Of a DNA stretch of 39,965 nucleotides, positions 8,130 through 16,825 are shown one piece after another (the stretch's first letter is position 1; each line of letters starts with the position of its first letter). Position numbers and translations under genes: made by a program. This DNA is from Undivivens sp041654215 (GTDB lineage Bacteria; Omnitrophota; Gorgyraeia; Gygaellales; Profunditerraquicolaceae): contig JBAZDY010000007.1 in NCBI GenBank assembly GCA_041654215.1, positions 1 through 39,965 of the forward strand, given 5' to 3'. The notes below the pieces were generated by a model, which did no database searches, was not told the origin of the DNA, and saw only the letters and a list, made by a program, of their open reading frames with translations.

Positions 8130-9545
8130 ATGGACAAACCAGGGCAGAATCAAAACCGCCGCCATAATTCCAGCCGCCCGAATAATGGGCGGTCTTTTGT
8201 TAGTAGGGGCGCGCGCCCGTTCCCCCAGGCAACCGGAAACCAGGCGAACCGGATTATCGGCGTAAAGGGCCTGAAGAACATGGGCGGCCGGATACAGGAA
8301 GAATACTTAAACGCAATCCGTAACTGGCAAAGCGAAGTCAAACTATATCTGGAAATGCGGGACGAACCCGTTGTCGGGGCCCTTCTGGACGCGATAAAAC
8401 TTCCCCTTCTGGCCGCCAGCTTCGATGTCGAAGAACATCCCGCCGGAACCGACCAGGACAAAGCCGCGGCCGAATGGCTTTGGGAAAACATGAATCATAT
8501 GGTCGGTCAAACGTGGAATTCACATACTGAAGACGCCCTGGAAGAACTGGACTTCGGCTTCGCCCTGGGGGAAATCGTTCTGGACAAAAGAACCGATGGC
8601 CGGTTATGGCTGAAGAACGTCGACCCGCGCGGCCAGGAAACTTTGTCTTCCTGGGTATATGACCCTATCGAAAAAGACAAGCTGGTCGAATTTATTCAGG
8701 TCGACCCGAATTATAACGGAATATATCATATTCCAATTTCAAAATGCCTTCATTTCAAATACAGGGGCCGGAAGGGAAATCCCCAGGGTCATTCGGTATT
8801 ACGCGCCCTATACCGTCCATACAAATTCGCCCGCAATCTGGAAGACCTGGAAGGAATCGGCGTCGAACGCGACGTCGGGGGAATGCCGATTGCTAAACTG
8901 GGCGAAGGAACGTATTCGACCCAGGATAAGGAAGACCTGAAGGCCGCTATGAAAGGCCTTCGTCAAGACGAAGAAGCGTATCTGATTCTTCCCGAAGGGA
9001 TTGAAGTAAGCCCGTATAGTAGCGGTCAAAAAGCATACGACGTTAATCAGATAATCGACCGCTGGCATAAAATAACCTTAATGAGATTCTTCGCCCAGTT
9101 TATTATCCTGGGTATGGGCGAAGTCGGTACGCAATCCCTGGTCAAAGGTTCTCAGGACTTTTTCGCGCTGGCCCTTGAAGCCGTTCAAAGGTCGATTCTG
9201 GAAACATGGAACCTTCAACTTGTCCCGTACCTTTTCCGGTTCAATCAATGGCCTGGGATTTCAGGATACCCGACAATAGTATGGGAAAAGCCAGGCAAGC
9301 CCGACCTGGGCGGCTTAATGGACATATTCGATACGGGCGTCCGTACCGGCGTTATCACGCCGACCGACGCCGACGAAGACCATATTCGTTCGATAACCGA
9401 CCTTCCCGACCTTCCCGACGACGCCCGCGGTCTTCCCAGGACGCCGGAACAACCGGCCTTCCCTGGTATCCTGGGACTGGAAAAGAAGGTCGACGACTTG
9501 GGGATTCAAGCGAAGGCGGCGGCGAAAGCGGGGGAAAAGAAGTGA
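8130..9545 (+). CDS. Portal protein, DUF935 / Mu gp29-like
   Basis: 471 aa from the ATG at 8130, which has GAAAGGA 8 nt upstream; the earlier ATG at 8067 lies inside the promoter. Family signatures are DEPVVGALLDAIKLPLL, then LDFGFALGEIV, and HFKYRGRKGNPQGHSVLRAL. Twelve copies would form the vertex channel through which terminase pumps DNA. Followed by a MuF-type protein, as in Mu-like head modules. Confidence 0.9.
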   Translation: MDKPGQNQNRRHNSSRPNNGRSFVSRGARPFPQATGNQANRIIGVKGLKNMGGRIQEEYLNAIRNWQSEVKLYLEMRDEPVVGALLDAIKLPLLAASFDVEEHPAGTDQDKAAAEWLWENMNHMVGQTWNSHTEDALEELDFGFALGEIVLDKRTDGRLWLKNVDPRGQETLSSWVYDPIEKDKLVEFIQVDPNYNGIYHIPISKCLHFKYRGRKGNPQGHSVLRALYRPYKFARNLEDLEGIGVERDVGGMPIAKLGEGTYSTQDKEDLKAAMKGLRQDEEAYLILPEGIEVSPYSSGQKAYDVNQIIDRWHKITLMRFFAQFIILGMGEVGTQSLVKGSQDFFALALEAVQRSILETWNLQLVPYLFRFNQWPGISGYPTIVWEKPGKPDLGGLMDIFDTGVRTGVITPTDADEDHIRSITDLPDLPDDARGLPRTPEQPAFPGILGLEKKVDDLGIQAKAAAKAGEKK

Positions 9546-9688
9546 ATGGAAGAACATCGAAGAAGCTTCGGCAAATAGGACGCCGCGACCTTCGGGAATT
9601 TTACGCGGAAATCAAGTCCCTTCCGTTTCCGACTAAACTTCGGATATGCTGGATAATATTAACCAGGGGGACGAAAAGTAAAAAATGA
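9546..9688 (+). CDS. Short hypothetical protein between portal and MuF genes
   Basis: Starting at the ATG overlapping the portal stop (GTGAATGG), the frame MEEHRRSFGK... closes within a few codons, whereas the frame reading NGRTSKKLRQIGRRDLREFYAEIKS runs to 9688. That frame has no clear ATG after the portal stop (a GTG or TTG would be needed). Short, basic and plausible but weakly supported; the interval may be mostly untranslated. Confidence 0.25.
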
Positions 9689-10998
9689 AGCTTAAATACG
9701 AAGCGAACCATAACGGGGCTATGCTGGCGGTCACGGTTCCGCCGGACGTCGCCGCGAAGGTCGCCCTTCCTGGCGGGGAATCGCCGGACGGTCTTCATAT
9801 TACCGTCTTTTACTTTTACGACGCCGCGGACATTCCCGCGGAACATCGTCGCCAGATTATCGGACTTTCTTCCGACTTGGGTCGATTATTCAATCCCTTC
9901 TATATCCGCTTGACTGGAACGGAAGTCTTCGAAGAAAACGAAGAACGGCCGCTGGTCGCGTTAGTCGAATGTTCTGAATTACTCCAATACCGAAAAGCCC
10001 TGGCTGACGCCTTCGATAATGCTGGAATCCAATATTCAAAAGATTATGAATACAAGCCGCATTTGACCCTAAAATATCTTCAAGACGAACCACGTCCGAC
10101 CCTGGAAATGAATCAAGGCTTTTCTATTGACCATCTGGACGCCTGGTTCGCGTCGGAACGCCTTCCGGTTCACCTGGGGGCGCGCCATGCCGCACATAAG
10201 AAAGGATTCGTTCGAATGGTCAACCGCCGGTTACATTTCGCCGCCCGACCGCGGGCCGGTCAAAAACAACGTCCGGCCGTCGGTTCCTGGGAAGAAGCGA
10301 CGAACCGGCAACAAAAGAAGCTTGTCGAAGCCTTCGACCGCTGGTCGGCCGAAGTAAAGCGCGGTCTTCGCGCAAAGTTCAATAGCGGCAATACGACCGG
10401 CCAACTTTCCGAATACCTTGACGGGGAAATGCCGAATTTGGAAAGGCGGCTTTCCGATATTCAAGCCGCCGGTATCAACGCCGCCGTCCGCATATCGGCG
10501 AAATCACGGGCCGAACTTCCAGCGATTCAAAAGATACGAAGCCGCCAGGTCGCCGATAATCTGGCCCTGATTCACGATAACTTGATTCCCGCGATACATG
10601 GTAAATTAACATTGGCTTTAGCAATCGGGGCGGTCGCCAGCGGCCCCGCCTTGAATGAATATTTCACTTCGACCAGGTCTTCGGTCGCGCAATATTCCGG
10701 CGGGTACTGGGTCGCAATCTTCGAAGTTCAAAAGGGCCTGGGGGGAATCCGCGAAGACGAACGCCGCGCCCAGGGCCTTGACGTCGAACCCGTCCGATGG
10801 GTACTTGACCCTATGGCTGAACATTGCTCCCATAATGGGGACTTCTTCGGTTGTCCCGAACTGGCGGGCGATTATCCTGGGGGCTGGTCGACGCTTAAAA
10901 CGGTTCCGGCCGGAATGGTCACTTGCCGCGGGAATTGCCGTTGTCATTTGGAAGTATTTCGCGAAGGGAAATGGAAGCGGGGCGTATATGACGATTAA
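9685..10998 (+). CDS. 2H-phosphoesterase domain fused to MuF/SPP1 gp7-type head protein
   Basis: 437 aa. Residues 1 to about 175 carry two His-x-Thr motifs, HITV (His38) and HLTL (His126), the signature of the 2H phosphoesterase/LigT superfamily. The C-terminal half ends with the MuF pattern WVLDPMAEHCSHNGDF...CRGNCRCHLEVF, a minor head protein that follows portal. MuF proteins can be packaged in the capsid, so an attached enzyme could be delivered with the DNA. Other 2H enzymes cut cyclic or 2'-5' phosphodiesters, including signals used in phage defence; the substrate here is unknown. Confidence 0.85.
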   Translation: MKLKYEANHNGAMLAVTVPPDVAAKVALPGGESPDGLHITVFYFYDAADIPAEHRRQIIGLSSDLGRLFNPFYIRLTGTEVFEENEERPLVALVECSELLQYRKALADAFDNAGIQYSKDYEYKPHLTLKYLQDEPRPTLEMNQGFSIDHLDAWFASERLPVHLGARHAAHKKGFVRMVNRRLHFAARPRAGQKQRPAVGSWEEATNRQQKKLVEAFDRWSAEVKRGLRAKFNSGNTTGQLSEYLDGEMPNLERRLSDIQAAGINAAVRISAKSRAELPAIQKIRSRQVADNLALIHDNLIPAIHGKLTLALAIGAVASGPALNEYFTSTRSSVAQYSGGYWVAIFEVQKGLGGIREDERRAQGLDVEPVRWVLDPMAEHCSHNGDFFGCPELAGDYPGGWSTLKTVPAGMVTCRGNCRCHLEVFREGKWKRGVYDD

Positions 10999-11257
10999 CG
11001 GGAAGGTTGTATATTGCGATTGTCATGGGACGGAAAAGCTGGCGGAAATCAACGGCGACCGTATCGTCGTTAAAGACCGGCGGCATGGCGAACACCATAT
11101 CGCCGTAATACCGCTTCGCGAAGTCCTGGACTATCTTCCCGACCAGGCCCTTATTGACAAATTACAAAACAGGGGCTATTCTTTAGTCAAAGAAGATACG
11201 CAAAGCGGCGGGGGACGAATAATCCCTGGCGTGGCAATAGCCGGAACAAGCCGCTAA
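10988..11257 (+). CDS. Hypothetical head-region protein
   Basis: 89 aa starting at 10988, overlapping the end of the MuF gene by 11 nt. Contains YCDCHG and KDRRHGEHH; mostly beta-like. The longer upstream frame is not used because it lies inside the MuF gene. Function unknown. Confidence 0.65.
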   Translation: MTINGKVVYCDCHGTEKLAEINGDRIVVKDRRHGEHHIAVIPLREVLDYLPDQALIDKLQNRGYSLVKEDTQSGGGRIIPGVAIAGTSR

Positions 11258-11445
11258 AATATAGAGAACGCCGACGGCCGCGGCAAAAGGGGAAGGAAAA
11301 TACAAGCGGCCGAATAAACTTCCCTTCCCCGCTATGGTTTAACAAGCGAATATCCGGCGGCTTGACCGCCCGAATTGTTGGCCCGAACGACCCCAATTGA
11401 CGGAATAACCGTCGTCGGGGTCTTTTTTTATTTGGGGGCCGGAAA
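11258..11445 (+). other. 188-nt non-coding gap with two stem-loops
   Basis: No gene is seen. A stem GGGGAAGG...CCTTCCCC lies at about 11288-11334 without a T tract, then the terminator at 11389-11429. It separates the portal-MuF group from the protease-capsid group. Confidence 0.6.
11389..11429 (+). terminator. Rho-independent terminator
   Basis: GACCCC pairs with GGGGTC, with an inner GACGG/CCGTC stem, followed by seven T. It would reduce read-through from portal-MuF into the capsid genes. Confidence 0.8.
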
Positions 11446-11649
11446 GTGGAATGTTCTAATTGCAAAAGCGAAATGGAACCACTGAAGGAATTATCCCGCG
11501 GCATGGGGAACCAGTCATTCTTCAAATGTCCCCGTTGCGGGACTATTCTTTTAATGTCCGGCGGTCATATAACGCAATCCTGGATACCCGAACAAATCCA
11601 GGGGAAGGGGAATAATTATGTCACCACTGGGCCCATATCCAGATTTTAA
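11446..11649 (+). CDS. Com-like zinc-ribbon protein (GTG start)
   Basis: 67 aa from a GTG at 11446. MECSNCKSEM near the start and FFKCPRCGTILLMSGG near residue 30 give a CxxC...CxxC ribbon reminiscent of the Mu Com protein, a translational activator. Similarity is in motif layout only. It sits straight after a terminator and overlaps the protease gene, so it could affect translation of that message. Confidence 0.6.
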   Translation: MECSNCKSEMEPLKELSRGMGNQSFFKCPRCGTILLMSGGHITQSWIPEQIQGKGNNYVTTGPISRF

Positions 11650-13117
11650 GGCTTGTGTCCTGGCTAACCAGGATAAACGTAACCCTGAAGCTTATTGCGG
11701 CTTCCTGGAAAACCGGATTCATGGTCAATTACCGGCGGACATGGCCGGACAATGGCCGGACGCTTGGTTCAATACATACGAAGCCGCCCTGGTATCGAAG
11801 AAGTCCGAAGCCGAAGCGTTCGAAATGGCGAACAATGCCGCGAAGGAAGCCGGATTCGAATTCACGCGCCAGGGCTGGATTAAACAGTTCCAGGCCCCGA
11901 AGCTGAAGTCAATCAAGGGGGCTGTAATCTTCAGCGAAGGGGAATGGACGGATTCTTCCGGCGAAACTCGAACCTGGTCGGCGGAAGACCTGGACAACAT
12001 GGTCGCCGCTTTCAAGGGCGGCGTTCCCCTGGTCGTTCCTCTTAAATGCGGACATACGTCCGATAAGTTCAACCGGAAGATAGCTGAAGCCCTGGGCGTT
12101 CCGGTCGAAGTGCTAACCGGCGAAGACGGACACGGGGCGATAAAATTGGGCGATATGATTTCCCTGGAACACAGGGGAACCTTATTGATTGCGGGCTTTG
12201 ATAAAATCCCCGAAACAATCGCCGACCTGGTTGAAGGCGGCCAATATAGCGCGGTATCGGTTGAAGTAGAAGACCGCGTCGGGGACTTCGGGCCGGTCAT
12301 AACCGGCGTCGCTTTACTGGGCGCGGAAGAACCAGCCGTCGACAAAGCGAAACTTGAATCCGCCCGCGTCTTCGCGTTTTCGAAGCGCGAAGGGGCCAGG
12401 GAATTATCGTTTTCAAAGGAAAGCGATTTCCCTTCCTTGAAGAACAAGGTCAAGGCGGCCTTTGCCGCCCTGGGCGACATGATTGAAAAGCTGGTCGGTA
12501 AAACCGACGAATCCGCGCCAGGGGCGAACCCGTCGCCCGACAACAAAGACGGGAATTTTGAAAAGGACGGTATCATCATGGATTTAACGAAACTTGCCGC
12601 GGCCCTGGGACTGGGCGAAGCGGCCACTGAAGAAGAATGCCTGGCGAAAATTGCCGAATTACTGAAGGCGGTTCAAGGGGAAGTCCCGCCCGTCGAAGCA
12701 CCGGCCGCCGCGCCTATGGCGGGGGCTATGTCCGCCGAACTGAAAGCGGCCCAGGCGACAATCGCCGACCTTCAGAAGAAGGTCAACGGTCAAACGCTTT
12801 TCAGTAAATGGCAAGCGAAAACGGCCGCCTTCACCGCGATTCCTGGCAAGCCCGAAGATTACGCGAAGAAGCTGGTCGAAGCGGAAGAAAAAGCTGGCGA
12901 AGACTTCGCGAATACCCAATTCGCCGCTTTCGAAGAAACGAACAAGCTGGCCGCTGAAGCCCTTTTGACGCGGGGAACGTCCCGCGTCCAGGAAGCGACC
13001 GATTTCGACAATGAAGTCGCAAAGTATCAAAAAGATAACCCTGGAAAATCCAAAGCTGAAGCAATCGACGCCGTATCGACCGCGAAGCCGGACTTATGGT
13101 TCGCGCGGCGTAAATAA
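11618..13117 (+). CDS. Head maturation protease with C-terminal scaffold region (Mu gpI/gpZ-like)
   Basis: 499 aa. Residues 1-50 hold a KACVLANQDKRNPEAYCGFLE module. The protease part follows (IKGAVIFSEGEWTDS..., VVPLKCGHTSD, VEGGQYSAVSVEVE with a plausible catalytic Ser), as in Mu gpI-type proteases. The last 180 residues are Ala/Glu/Lys-rich and helical, typical of scaffold. An internal ATG at 12578 could give the scaffold alone. Position before decoration and capsid genes fits. Confidence 0.85.
   Translation: MSPLGPYPDFKACVLANQDKRNPEAYCGFLENRIHGQLPADMAGQWPDAWFNTYEAALVSKKSEAEAFEMANNAAKEAGFEFTRQGWIKQFQAPKLKSIKGAVIFSEGEWTDSSGETRTWSAEDLDNMVAAFKGGVPLVVPLKCGHTSDKFNRKIAEALGVPVEVLTGEDGHGAIKLGDMISLEHRGTLLIAGFDKIPETIADLVEGGQYSAVSVEVEDRVGDFGPVITGVALLGAEEPAVDKAKLESARVFAFSKREGARELSFSKESDFPSLKNKVKAAFAALGDMIEKLVGKTDESAPGANPSPDNKDGNFEKDGIIMDLTKLAAALGLGEAATEEECLAKIAELLKAVQGEVPPVEAPAAAPMAGAMSAELKAAQATIADLQKKVNGQTLFSKWQAKTAAFTAIPGKPEDYAKKLVEAEEKAGEDFANTQFAAFEETNKLAAEALLTRGTSRVQEATDFDNEVAKYQKDNPGKSKAEAIDAVSTAKPDLWFARRK
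12578..13117 (+). CDS. Nested scaffold protein from an internal start
   Basis: The in-frame ATG at 12578 is preceded by AAAAGGACGG at 6-8 nt, a usable ribosome site. It would give 179 aa, MDLTKLAAALGLGEAATEEE..., all of the helical scaffold part without the protease. Nested protease/scaffold genes are known in Mu and lambda. The start is inferred. Confidence 0.55.
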   Translation: MDLTKLAAALGLGEAATEEECLAKIAELLKAVQGEVPPVEAPAAAPMAGAMSAELKAAQATIADLQKKVNGQTLFSKWQAKTAAFTAIPGKPEDYAKKLVEAEEKAGEDFANTQFAAFEETNKLAAEALLTRGTSRVQEATDFDNEVAKYQKDNPGKSKAEAIDAVSTAKPDLWFARRK

Positions 13118-13156
13118 CCGCGTCGGTATTTTTTAAGAGAGAGAGGTACAAAGAAC

Positions 13157-13552
13157 ATGGGTATGAATTCAAAGCCGGTATTAACCGAAAGCTTTATTTC
13201 CACGAATGACCTTCACCTGAAACAGTATTACGCGGTTAAACTTTCCGCGAACCGGACGGTCATTCTTCCGACCGCCGATACCGACGTTTGTATCGGCATT
13301 CTTCTGAACAAGCCCGAAGCGGGCCAGATGGCCGAAGTAATGGTTATCGGCCGGACGCCGGTCGTTTCAGGCGAAGCCATAACATACGGAAATAAAATCC
13401 GTATTGCCAACGGCGGAAAAGCTATGGTCTTCGACCCCGACACCGATACGACTTCCTACGGTTGCGGCCAGTGTATCGAATCTTCGGGCGACGACGGTCA
13501 ATACGCGAACGCAATCGTCAACTTCGCGACCCAGGATAGGGGCGAAGAATAA
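13157..13552 (+). CDS. Capsid decoration (cement) protein, DUF2190-like
   Basis: 131 aa. The pattern CIGILLNKPEAGQMAEVMVIGRT followed by short beta-strands is typical of DUF2190/capsid cement proteins encoded just before the major capsid protein. It would bind the outside of the expanded shell. The ribosome site lies in a GAGAGAGAGG tract, one of the few GAG-rich spots in the backbone. Confidence 0.75.
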   Translation: MGMNSKPVLTESFISTNDLHLKQYYAVKLSANRTVILPTADTDVCIGILLNKPEAGQMAEVMVIGRTPVVSGEAITYGNKIRIANGGKAMVFDPDTDTTSYGCGQCIESSGDDGQYANAIVNFATQDRGEE

Positions 13553-13568
13553 CCTGGGTTCGCCCAGG
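13553..13568 (+). other. UUCG-capped hairpin between decoration and capsid genes
   Basis: CCTGGG-TTCG-CCCAGG, a 6-bp stem with a stable tetraloop and no T tract. It directly follows the decoration stop codon. It may protect or punctuate the mRNA rather than end it. Confidence 0.6.
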
Positions 13569-13584
13569 ATTATTTGAAAGGAAA

Positions 13585-14637
13585 ATGAAGAAAATGAAAA
13601 GATTCTGGAATCTTATAGTCTTTATCCTGGCCCTTCCGCTTTTAATGGTTATGGGCGGGGGCGTAGCCGGTTCACGGCGGCGTGAATTCGGCAATCCGAC
13701 AACCGGCGACGTCCATATCGACGCCGCATTATCCGAAATAGCAATCGGATACAAAAACAAGTCATACATCGGCGACCAGGTCTTCCCCGCCGTTTCAGTC
13801 GCGAAACAATCCGACAAATACTTCGTATGGGACAAGGGTTCCGAATTCACGAACCAGGTCGAAAAGCGGACACCTGGCGACACTTATCCCGAAGGCCGGA
13901 TTAAGCTTTCAAATGACGAATATTACGCCGACATCTATCACCTGGGTTATCCTATACCCTGGGAAAATATGAAAAATGCCGACGCCGCGGTCAAACTCGA
14001 AAAGAAGGGCGCGGCATGGCTGGCAAGCCAGTTCATGCTTAACCGCGAAATTCAACTGGCGTCCGGCGTCTTCGTGACTGGTATATGGGACAATAACCCG
14101 ACGGTCGGCGCGGATTTCGTCGCCTGGGACGATTACGATAATTCGAATCCCCAGGAAGACATCGACGCTTATAAGGATATAATCCTGGGTGAAACAGGGG
14201 CCCTTCCGAATACCCTTGTAATCGGTCGCCAGGTATGGGCCAAACTTCGCCGCCATCCGATTCTTCTGGACTTATATAAATACACCGGCAACGCCATATT
14301 AACCGAAGACCAGGTCGCGAAAGCCCTGGATGTCGAAAAGCTTTTAATCGGCAACGCTATTCAACGGACAAGCCTTGAAGGGGCCGCCGCCGCGACCCAG
14401 GCGTTCGTTTGGGGGAAACACGCGCTTTTGATTTACGTCGCGCCCGCCCCCGCCATTGACGAACCTTCCGCCGGTTATACCTTCGTGTGGGACATCGACG
14501 GGTCTGGCCTTGATATATCAATCCGGCCGACCGTTCAGGACGACCGCGACCGCGACTTCCTGAAGGCGAAACACGCTTTCGACTTCAAGGTCACGGGAAC
14601 CGACCTGGGGGCCTGGTTCGGTAACGTAATCAGCTAA
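13585..14637 (+). CDS. Major capsid protein with an unusual hydrophobic N-terminus
   Basis: 350 aa. The body (SEIAIGYKNKSYIGDQVFPAV..., IRPTVQDDRDRDFLKAKHAF) fits a major capsid protein of HK97-type fold, as does its position after protease and decoration genes. Residues 1-29 are signal-peptide-like: KKMKR, then WNLIVFILALPLLMVM, then GGGVAGS. Only 13585 and 13594 have a suitable ribosome site (GAAAGGAAA), so the hydrophobic leader appears to be translated. It may be removed by the head protease. Confidence 0.85.
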   Translation: MKKMKRFWNLIVFILALPLLMVMGGGVAGSRRREFGNPTTGDVHIDAALSEIAIGYKNKSYIGDQVFPAVSVAKQSDKYFVWDKGSEFTNQVEKRTPGDTYPEGRIKLSNDEYYADIYHLGYPIPWENMKNADAAVKLEKKGAAWLASQFMLNREIQLASGVFVTGIWDNNPTVGADFVAWDDYDNSNPQEDIDAYKDIILGETGALPNTLVIGRQVWAKLRRHPILLDLYKYTGNAILTEDQVAKALDVEKLLIGNAIQRTSLEGAAAATQAFVWGKHALLIYVAPAPAIDEPSAGYTFVWDIDGSGLDISIRPTVQDDRDRDFLKAKHAFDFKVTGTDLGAWFGNVIS

Positions 14638-14643
14638 TCAAAG

Positions 14644-14674
14644 CGGGGGCCCTGGAATTTTAACGGGGCCCCCG
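14644..14674 (+). terminator. Strong stem-loop after the capsid gene
   Basis: A 10-bp stem CGGGGGCCCT / GGGGCCCCCG with an 11-nt loop, 7 nt after the capsid stop. It has no T tract, so it may be a processing or stabilising hairpin more than a full terminator. Confidence 0.55.
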
Positions 14675-14706
14675 AAATCGTTTCACAAAGGAAAGGACAA
14701 AGCGAA

Positions 14707-15621
14707 ATGATTAGATATAGGGGGGAACATTCATTCGACCTTATTCGCGCGAATCAATATATCGGCCTGGGAATCCAGGATTCCGGCAATATATGGTATG
14801 TCGATTCAGTGAACGGGTCAACTGGCAAGTCCGGCAAGTCCTGGTCGCAACCGAAGGAAACAATCGCCCAGGCGGTCGCCCTGGCCGCCGCTGGCGACGT
14901 TATCGCTCTAAAGGGAAGCTTCAACGAAGCCGTAACGTGTTCGCTGGCTGGCGTAACCTTTGTCGGCGTCGGAACCGGCCCTGTAATGGCAACCTGGACG
15001 GCCCCGACCGTCGCCGCTTCCTTCTGTTTGAAGTTATCGGCCGCGAATTGTCGGGTCGAAAATATCAAATTCAAGCCGGTAATCTATACGACCAGCGGGA
15101 TTCCTTCAGCCGTTCACCTGGCCACGGGTTCCGACTATGCAATCATTAAGAATTGCCGGTTCCAGGGTCAAGCGGGTTCATACAAAGCGATATACGCCGC
15201 GGCGAACCTTTCGAATATTAAGATTCTGGATAACGAATTCCTTTATATGAACACGGCGACATACGGTTGCGCGATATATTCGGCAAGCCTGGCGGGGGCC
15301 TGGATTATCAAAGGTAATACTTTTAATTCATGCCTGGCTGATATTGCTATTATCGGCCGTATGTGTCGGCTGGAAGATAACATCCATTGTATCGTCGGCT
15401 TGGCGGCCGACGGAACCTTCCCTGGAACGGTCACAGTCCAGGCGGTTGACTTGTCCGGCACGAATAGCGGAGACAACGTAATGACCCGTTGCACCCTGGG
15501 CGGAACCTATAACCTGGCGACATATCAACCGGCCAGCGGCGACGTATTCATGGGAAATTATGCTTCCATCGTCGCGACGACCGCCCCGAACGGCTTAACC
15601 GTTCTAATACCGGCCGCGTAA
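14707..15621 (+). CDS. Right-handed beta-helix virion protein
   Basis: 304 aa. Starts with an IWYVDSVNGSTGKSGKSW module, then repeated rungs such as CRVENIKFKPVIY, AIIKNCRFQGQ, IKILDNEFLYMN and WIIKGNTFNSC, the pectate-lyase-like beta-helix pattern. Such proteins serve as capsid fibres or as glycan-binding or cutting spikes. Location right after the major capsid gene suggests a head-attached role. No catalytic residues can be picked out. Confidence 0.75.
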   Translation: MIRYRGEHSFDLIRANQYIGLGIQDSGNIWYVDSVNGSTGKSGKSWSQPKETIAQAVALAAAGDVIALKGSFNEAVTCSLAGVTFVGVGTGPVMATWTAPTVAASFCLKLSAANCRVENIKFKPVIYTTSGIPSAVHLATGSDYAIIKNCRFQGQAGSYKAIYAAANLSNIKILDNEFLYMNTATYGCAIYSASLAGAWIIKGNTFNSCLADIAIIGRMCRLEDNIHCIVGLAADGTFPGTVTVQAVDLSGTNSGDNVMTRCTLGGTYNLATYQPASGDVFMGNYASIVATTAPNGLTVLIPAA

Positions 15622-15657
15622 CCTGAATCAATCTCGAAAGTGAAAGGTTAATAATCT

Positions 15658-15798
15658 ATGAACGACAAAGTTAAAAAACCGGCAAAAGACAAAGGCGACC
15701 AGGAGTTCGTTTGTACTTCATGCGGGACGCCCGTCGACAATCCGTTCGACGATTGTCCGAAATGCGGCAACGACGACCCGAAACTTCTGGAAACATAG
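15658..15798 (+). CDS. 46-aa zinc-ribbon peptide
   Basis: ATG at 15658 with AAAGG upstream; MNDKVKKPAKDKGDQEF, then CTSCG and CPKCG about 16 residues apart, ending at TAG 15798. A rubredoxin-type zinc ribbon. Followed at once by a terminator-like stem-loop. Confidence 0.7.
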   Translation: MNDKVKKPAKDKGDQEFVCTSCGTPVDNPFDDCPKCGNDDPKLLET

Positions 15799-15804
15799 AA
15801 CCTC

Positions 15805-15834
15805 GGGGCCCCTGGGAACATACCTGGGGGCCCC
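15805..15834 (+). terminator. Stem-loop after the zinc-ribbon gene
   Basis: GGGGCCCCTGGG pairs with CCTGGGGGCCCC around a 6-nt loop; only a short CTTAATC follows. Likely partial terminator or RNA stabiliser. Confidence 0.6.
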
Positions 15835-15893
15835 TTAATCAATAAGGCGGCCCGACCTGGCCGCGATAAGTAATAACCTTTAAGGGGGGCAAA

Positions 15894-16298
15894 ATGACCA
15901 TAGAATCTTTATCACCACTTGACAACCTTGACGTCCATTACCGCCAGGCTATTTCCCCAAACCATCAAACAGGTTCCTTTGTCGGCGACGATACCGATAA
16001 CCATGATTTCGTTTTCCAGGGAAGGGGAAAGTCATGTCCGCAAATCGACATCCATAACGCCCCGAACAAGGAATTAACCTGGACGCTTTACGGAATGCAC
16101 GAAAAGGACGGCGAAGTCGGCGACCCTGGAACATATCAGATTGACACGGGCGCGGTTGACGCGGCCGGTCAATATGATGACGCCTGGTTCGGTTACGCTT
16201 TCCCCTTCTTCCTTCTTCGCCTGGCGTATGCCGTCGTACCGGACGACGACCCGTTCGAATCCGTAACCGTCTTCGCGAATCTTACTTTCGGAATATAA
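15894..16298 (+). CDS. Putative virion protein
   Basis: 134 aa, beta-rich (GSFVGDDTDNHDFVFQGRG...). Preceded by AAGGGGGGC. Unknown family; called virion by position between capsid and tail genes. Only 9 nt separate it from the next gene. Confidence 0.6.
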   Translation: MTIESLSPLDNLDVHYRQAISPNHQTGSFVGDDTDNHDFVFQGRGKSCPQIDIHNAPNKELTWTLYGMHEKDGEVGDPGTYQIDTGAVDAAGQYDDAWFGYAFPFFLLRLAYAVVPDDDPFESVTVFANLTFGI

Positions 16299-16307
16299 GG
16301 GGGCGAC

Positions 16308-16790
16308 ATGAAACGAAGCGAAATTATACACGCGATTGAACATGACCACAATCTCGAACGCTGGTTCGGAAAATCGGTTGACCAGTCGGGGACGAACTGG
16401 GCGACTGAAGCTTTACTTTCCGCGTTTCAGGCAGTAAGCGGCGACAACGACTTCGGAACCGCGGTCAAAGTCCTGGGTTCAACGGATACGCCGAACCGGA
16501 CGGGGAAAAAGGAATTCGACCTTCATCGGTTACTAATCGTCGAAACCACGGCGGCGACGACTTATATTATCCGATTCATTTATGGAACCGGCGACGACCC
16601 CGACGTTGAAGAAGCCCTGGGCCATTATACAGATAGTGTTTACATACGGGAAGCGGCGAACGGTCGGGGGGCCCCGTGTGACCTTCGTATGATACCCGTT
16701 CCGGTCGGGACGAAGATATGGGCAAAGGTCAAAAACGCTTCGGATTCCGTAACCCTGGACTTCTACGTCGGGCTTCACGAATACAATTAA
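16308..16790 (+). CDS. Putative virion protein
   Basis: 160 aa. The C-terminal part (CDLRMIPVPVGTKIWAKVKNA, then SVTLDFYVGLHEYN) reads like a beta-sandwich in a structural protein. No family name. AAGGGGGC ribosome site. Confidence 0.6.
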   Translation: MKRSEIIHAIEHDHNLERWFGKSVDQSGTNWATEALLSAFQAVSGDNDFGTAVKVLGSTDTPNRTGKKEFDLHRLLIVETTAATTYIIRFIYGTGDDPDVEEALGHYTDSVYIREAANGRGAPCDLRMIPVPVGTKIWAKVKNASDSVTLDFYVGLHEYN

Positions 16791-16825
16791 ATACCGGCCG
16801 GAATACGGCTAAAAAAGGGGGAATC

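Noticed and set aside
16718..16825. Longer N-terminus for the structural gene at 16826
   Set aside because: It would lie within the previous gene, and 16826 has a strong AAGGGGG site.
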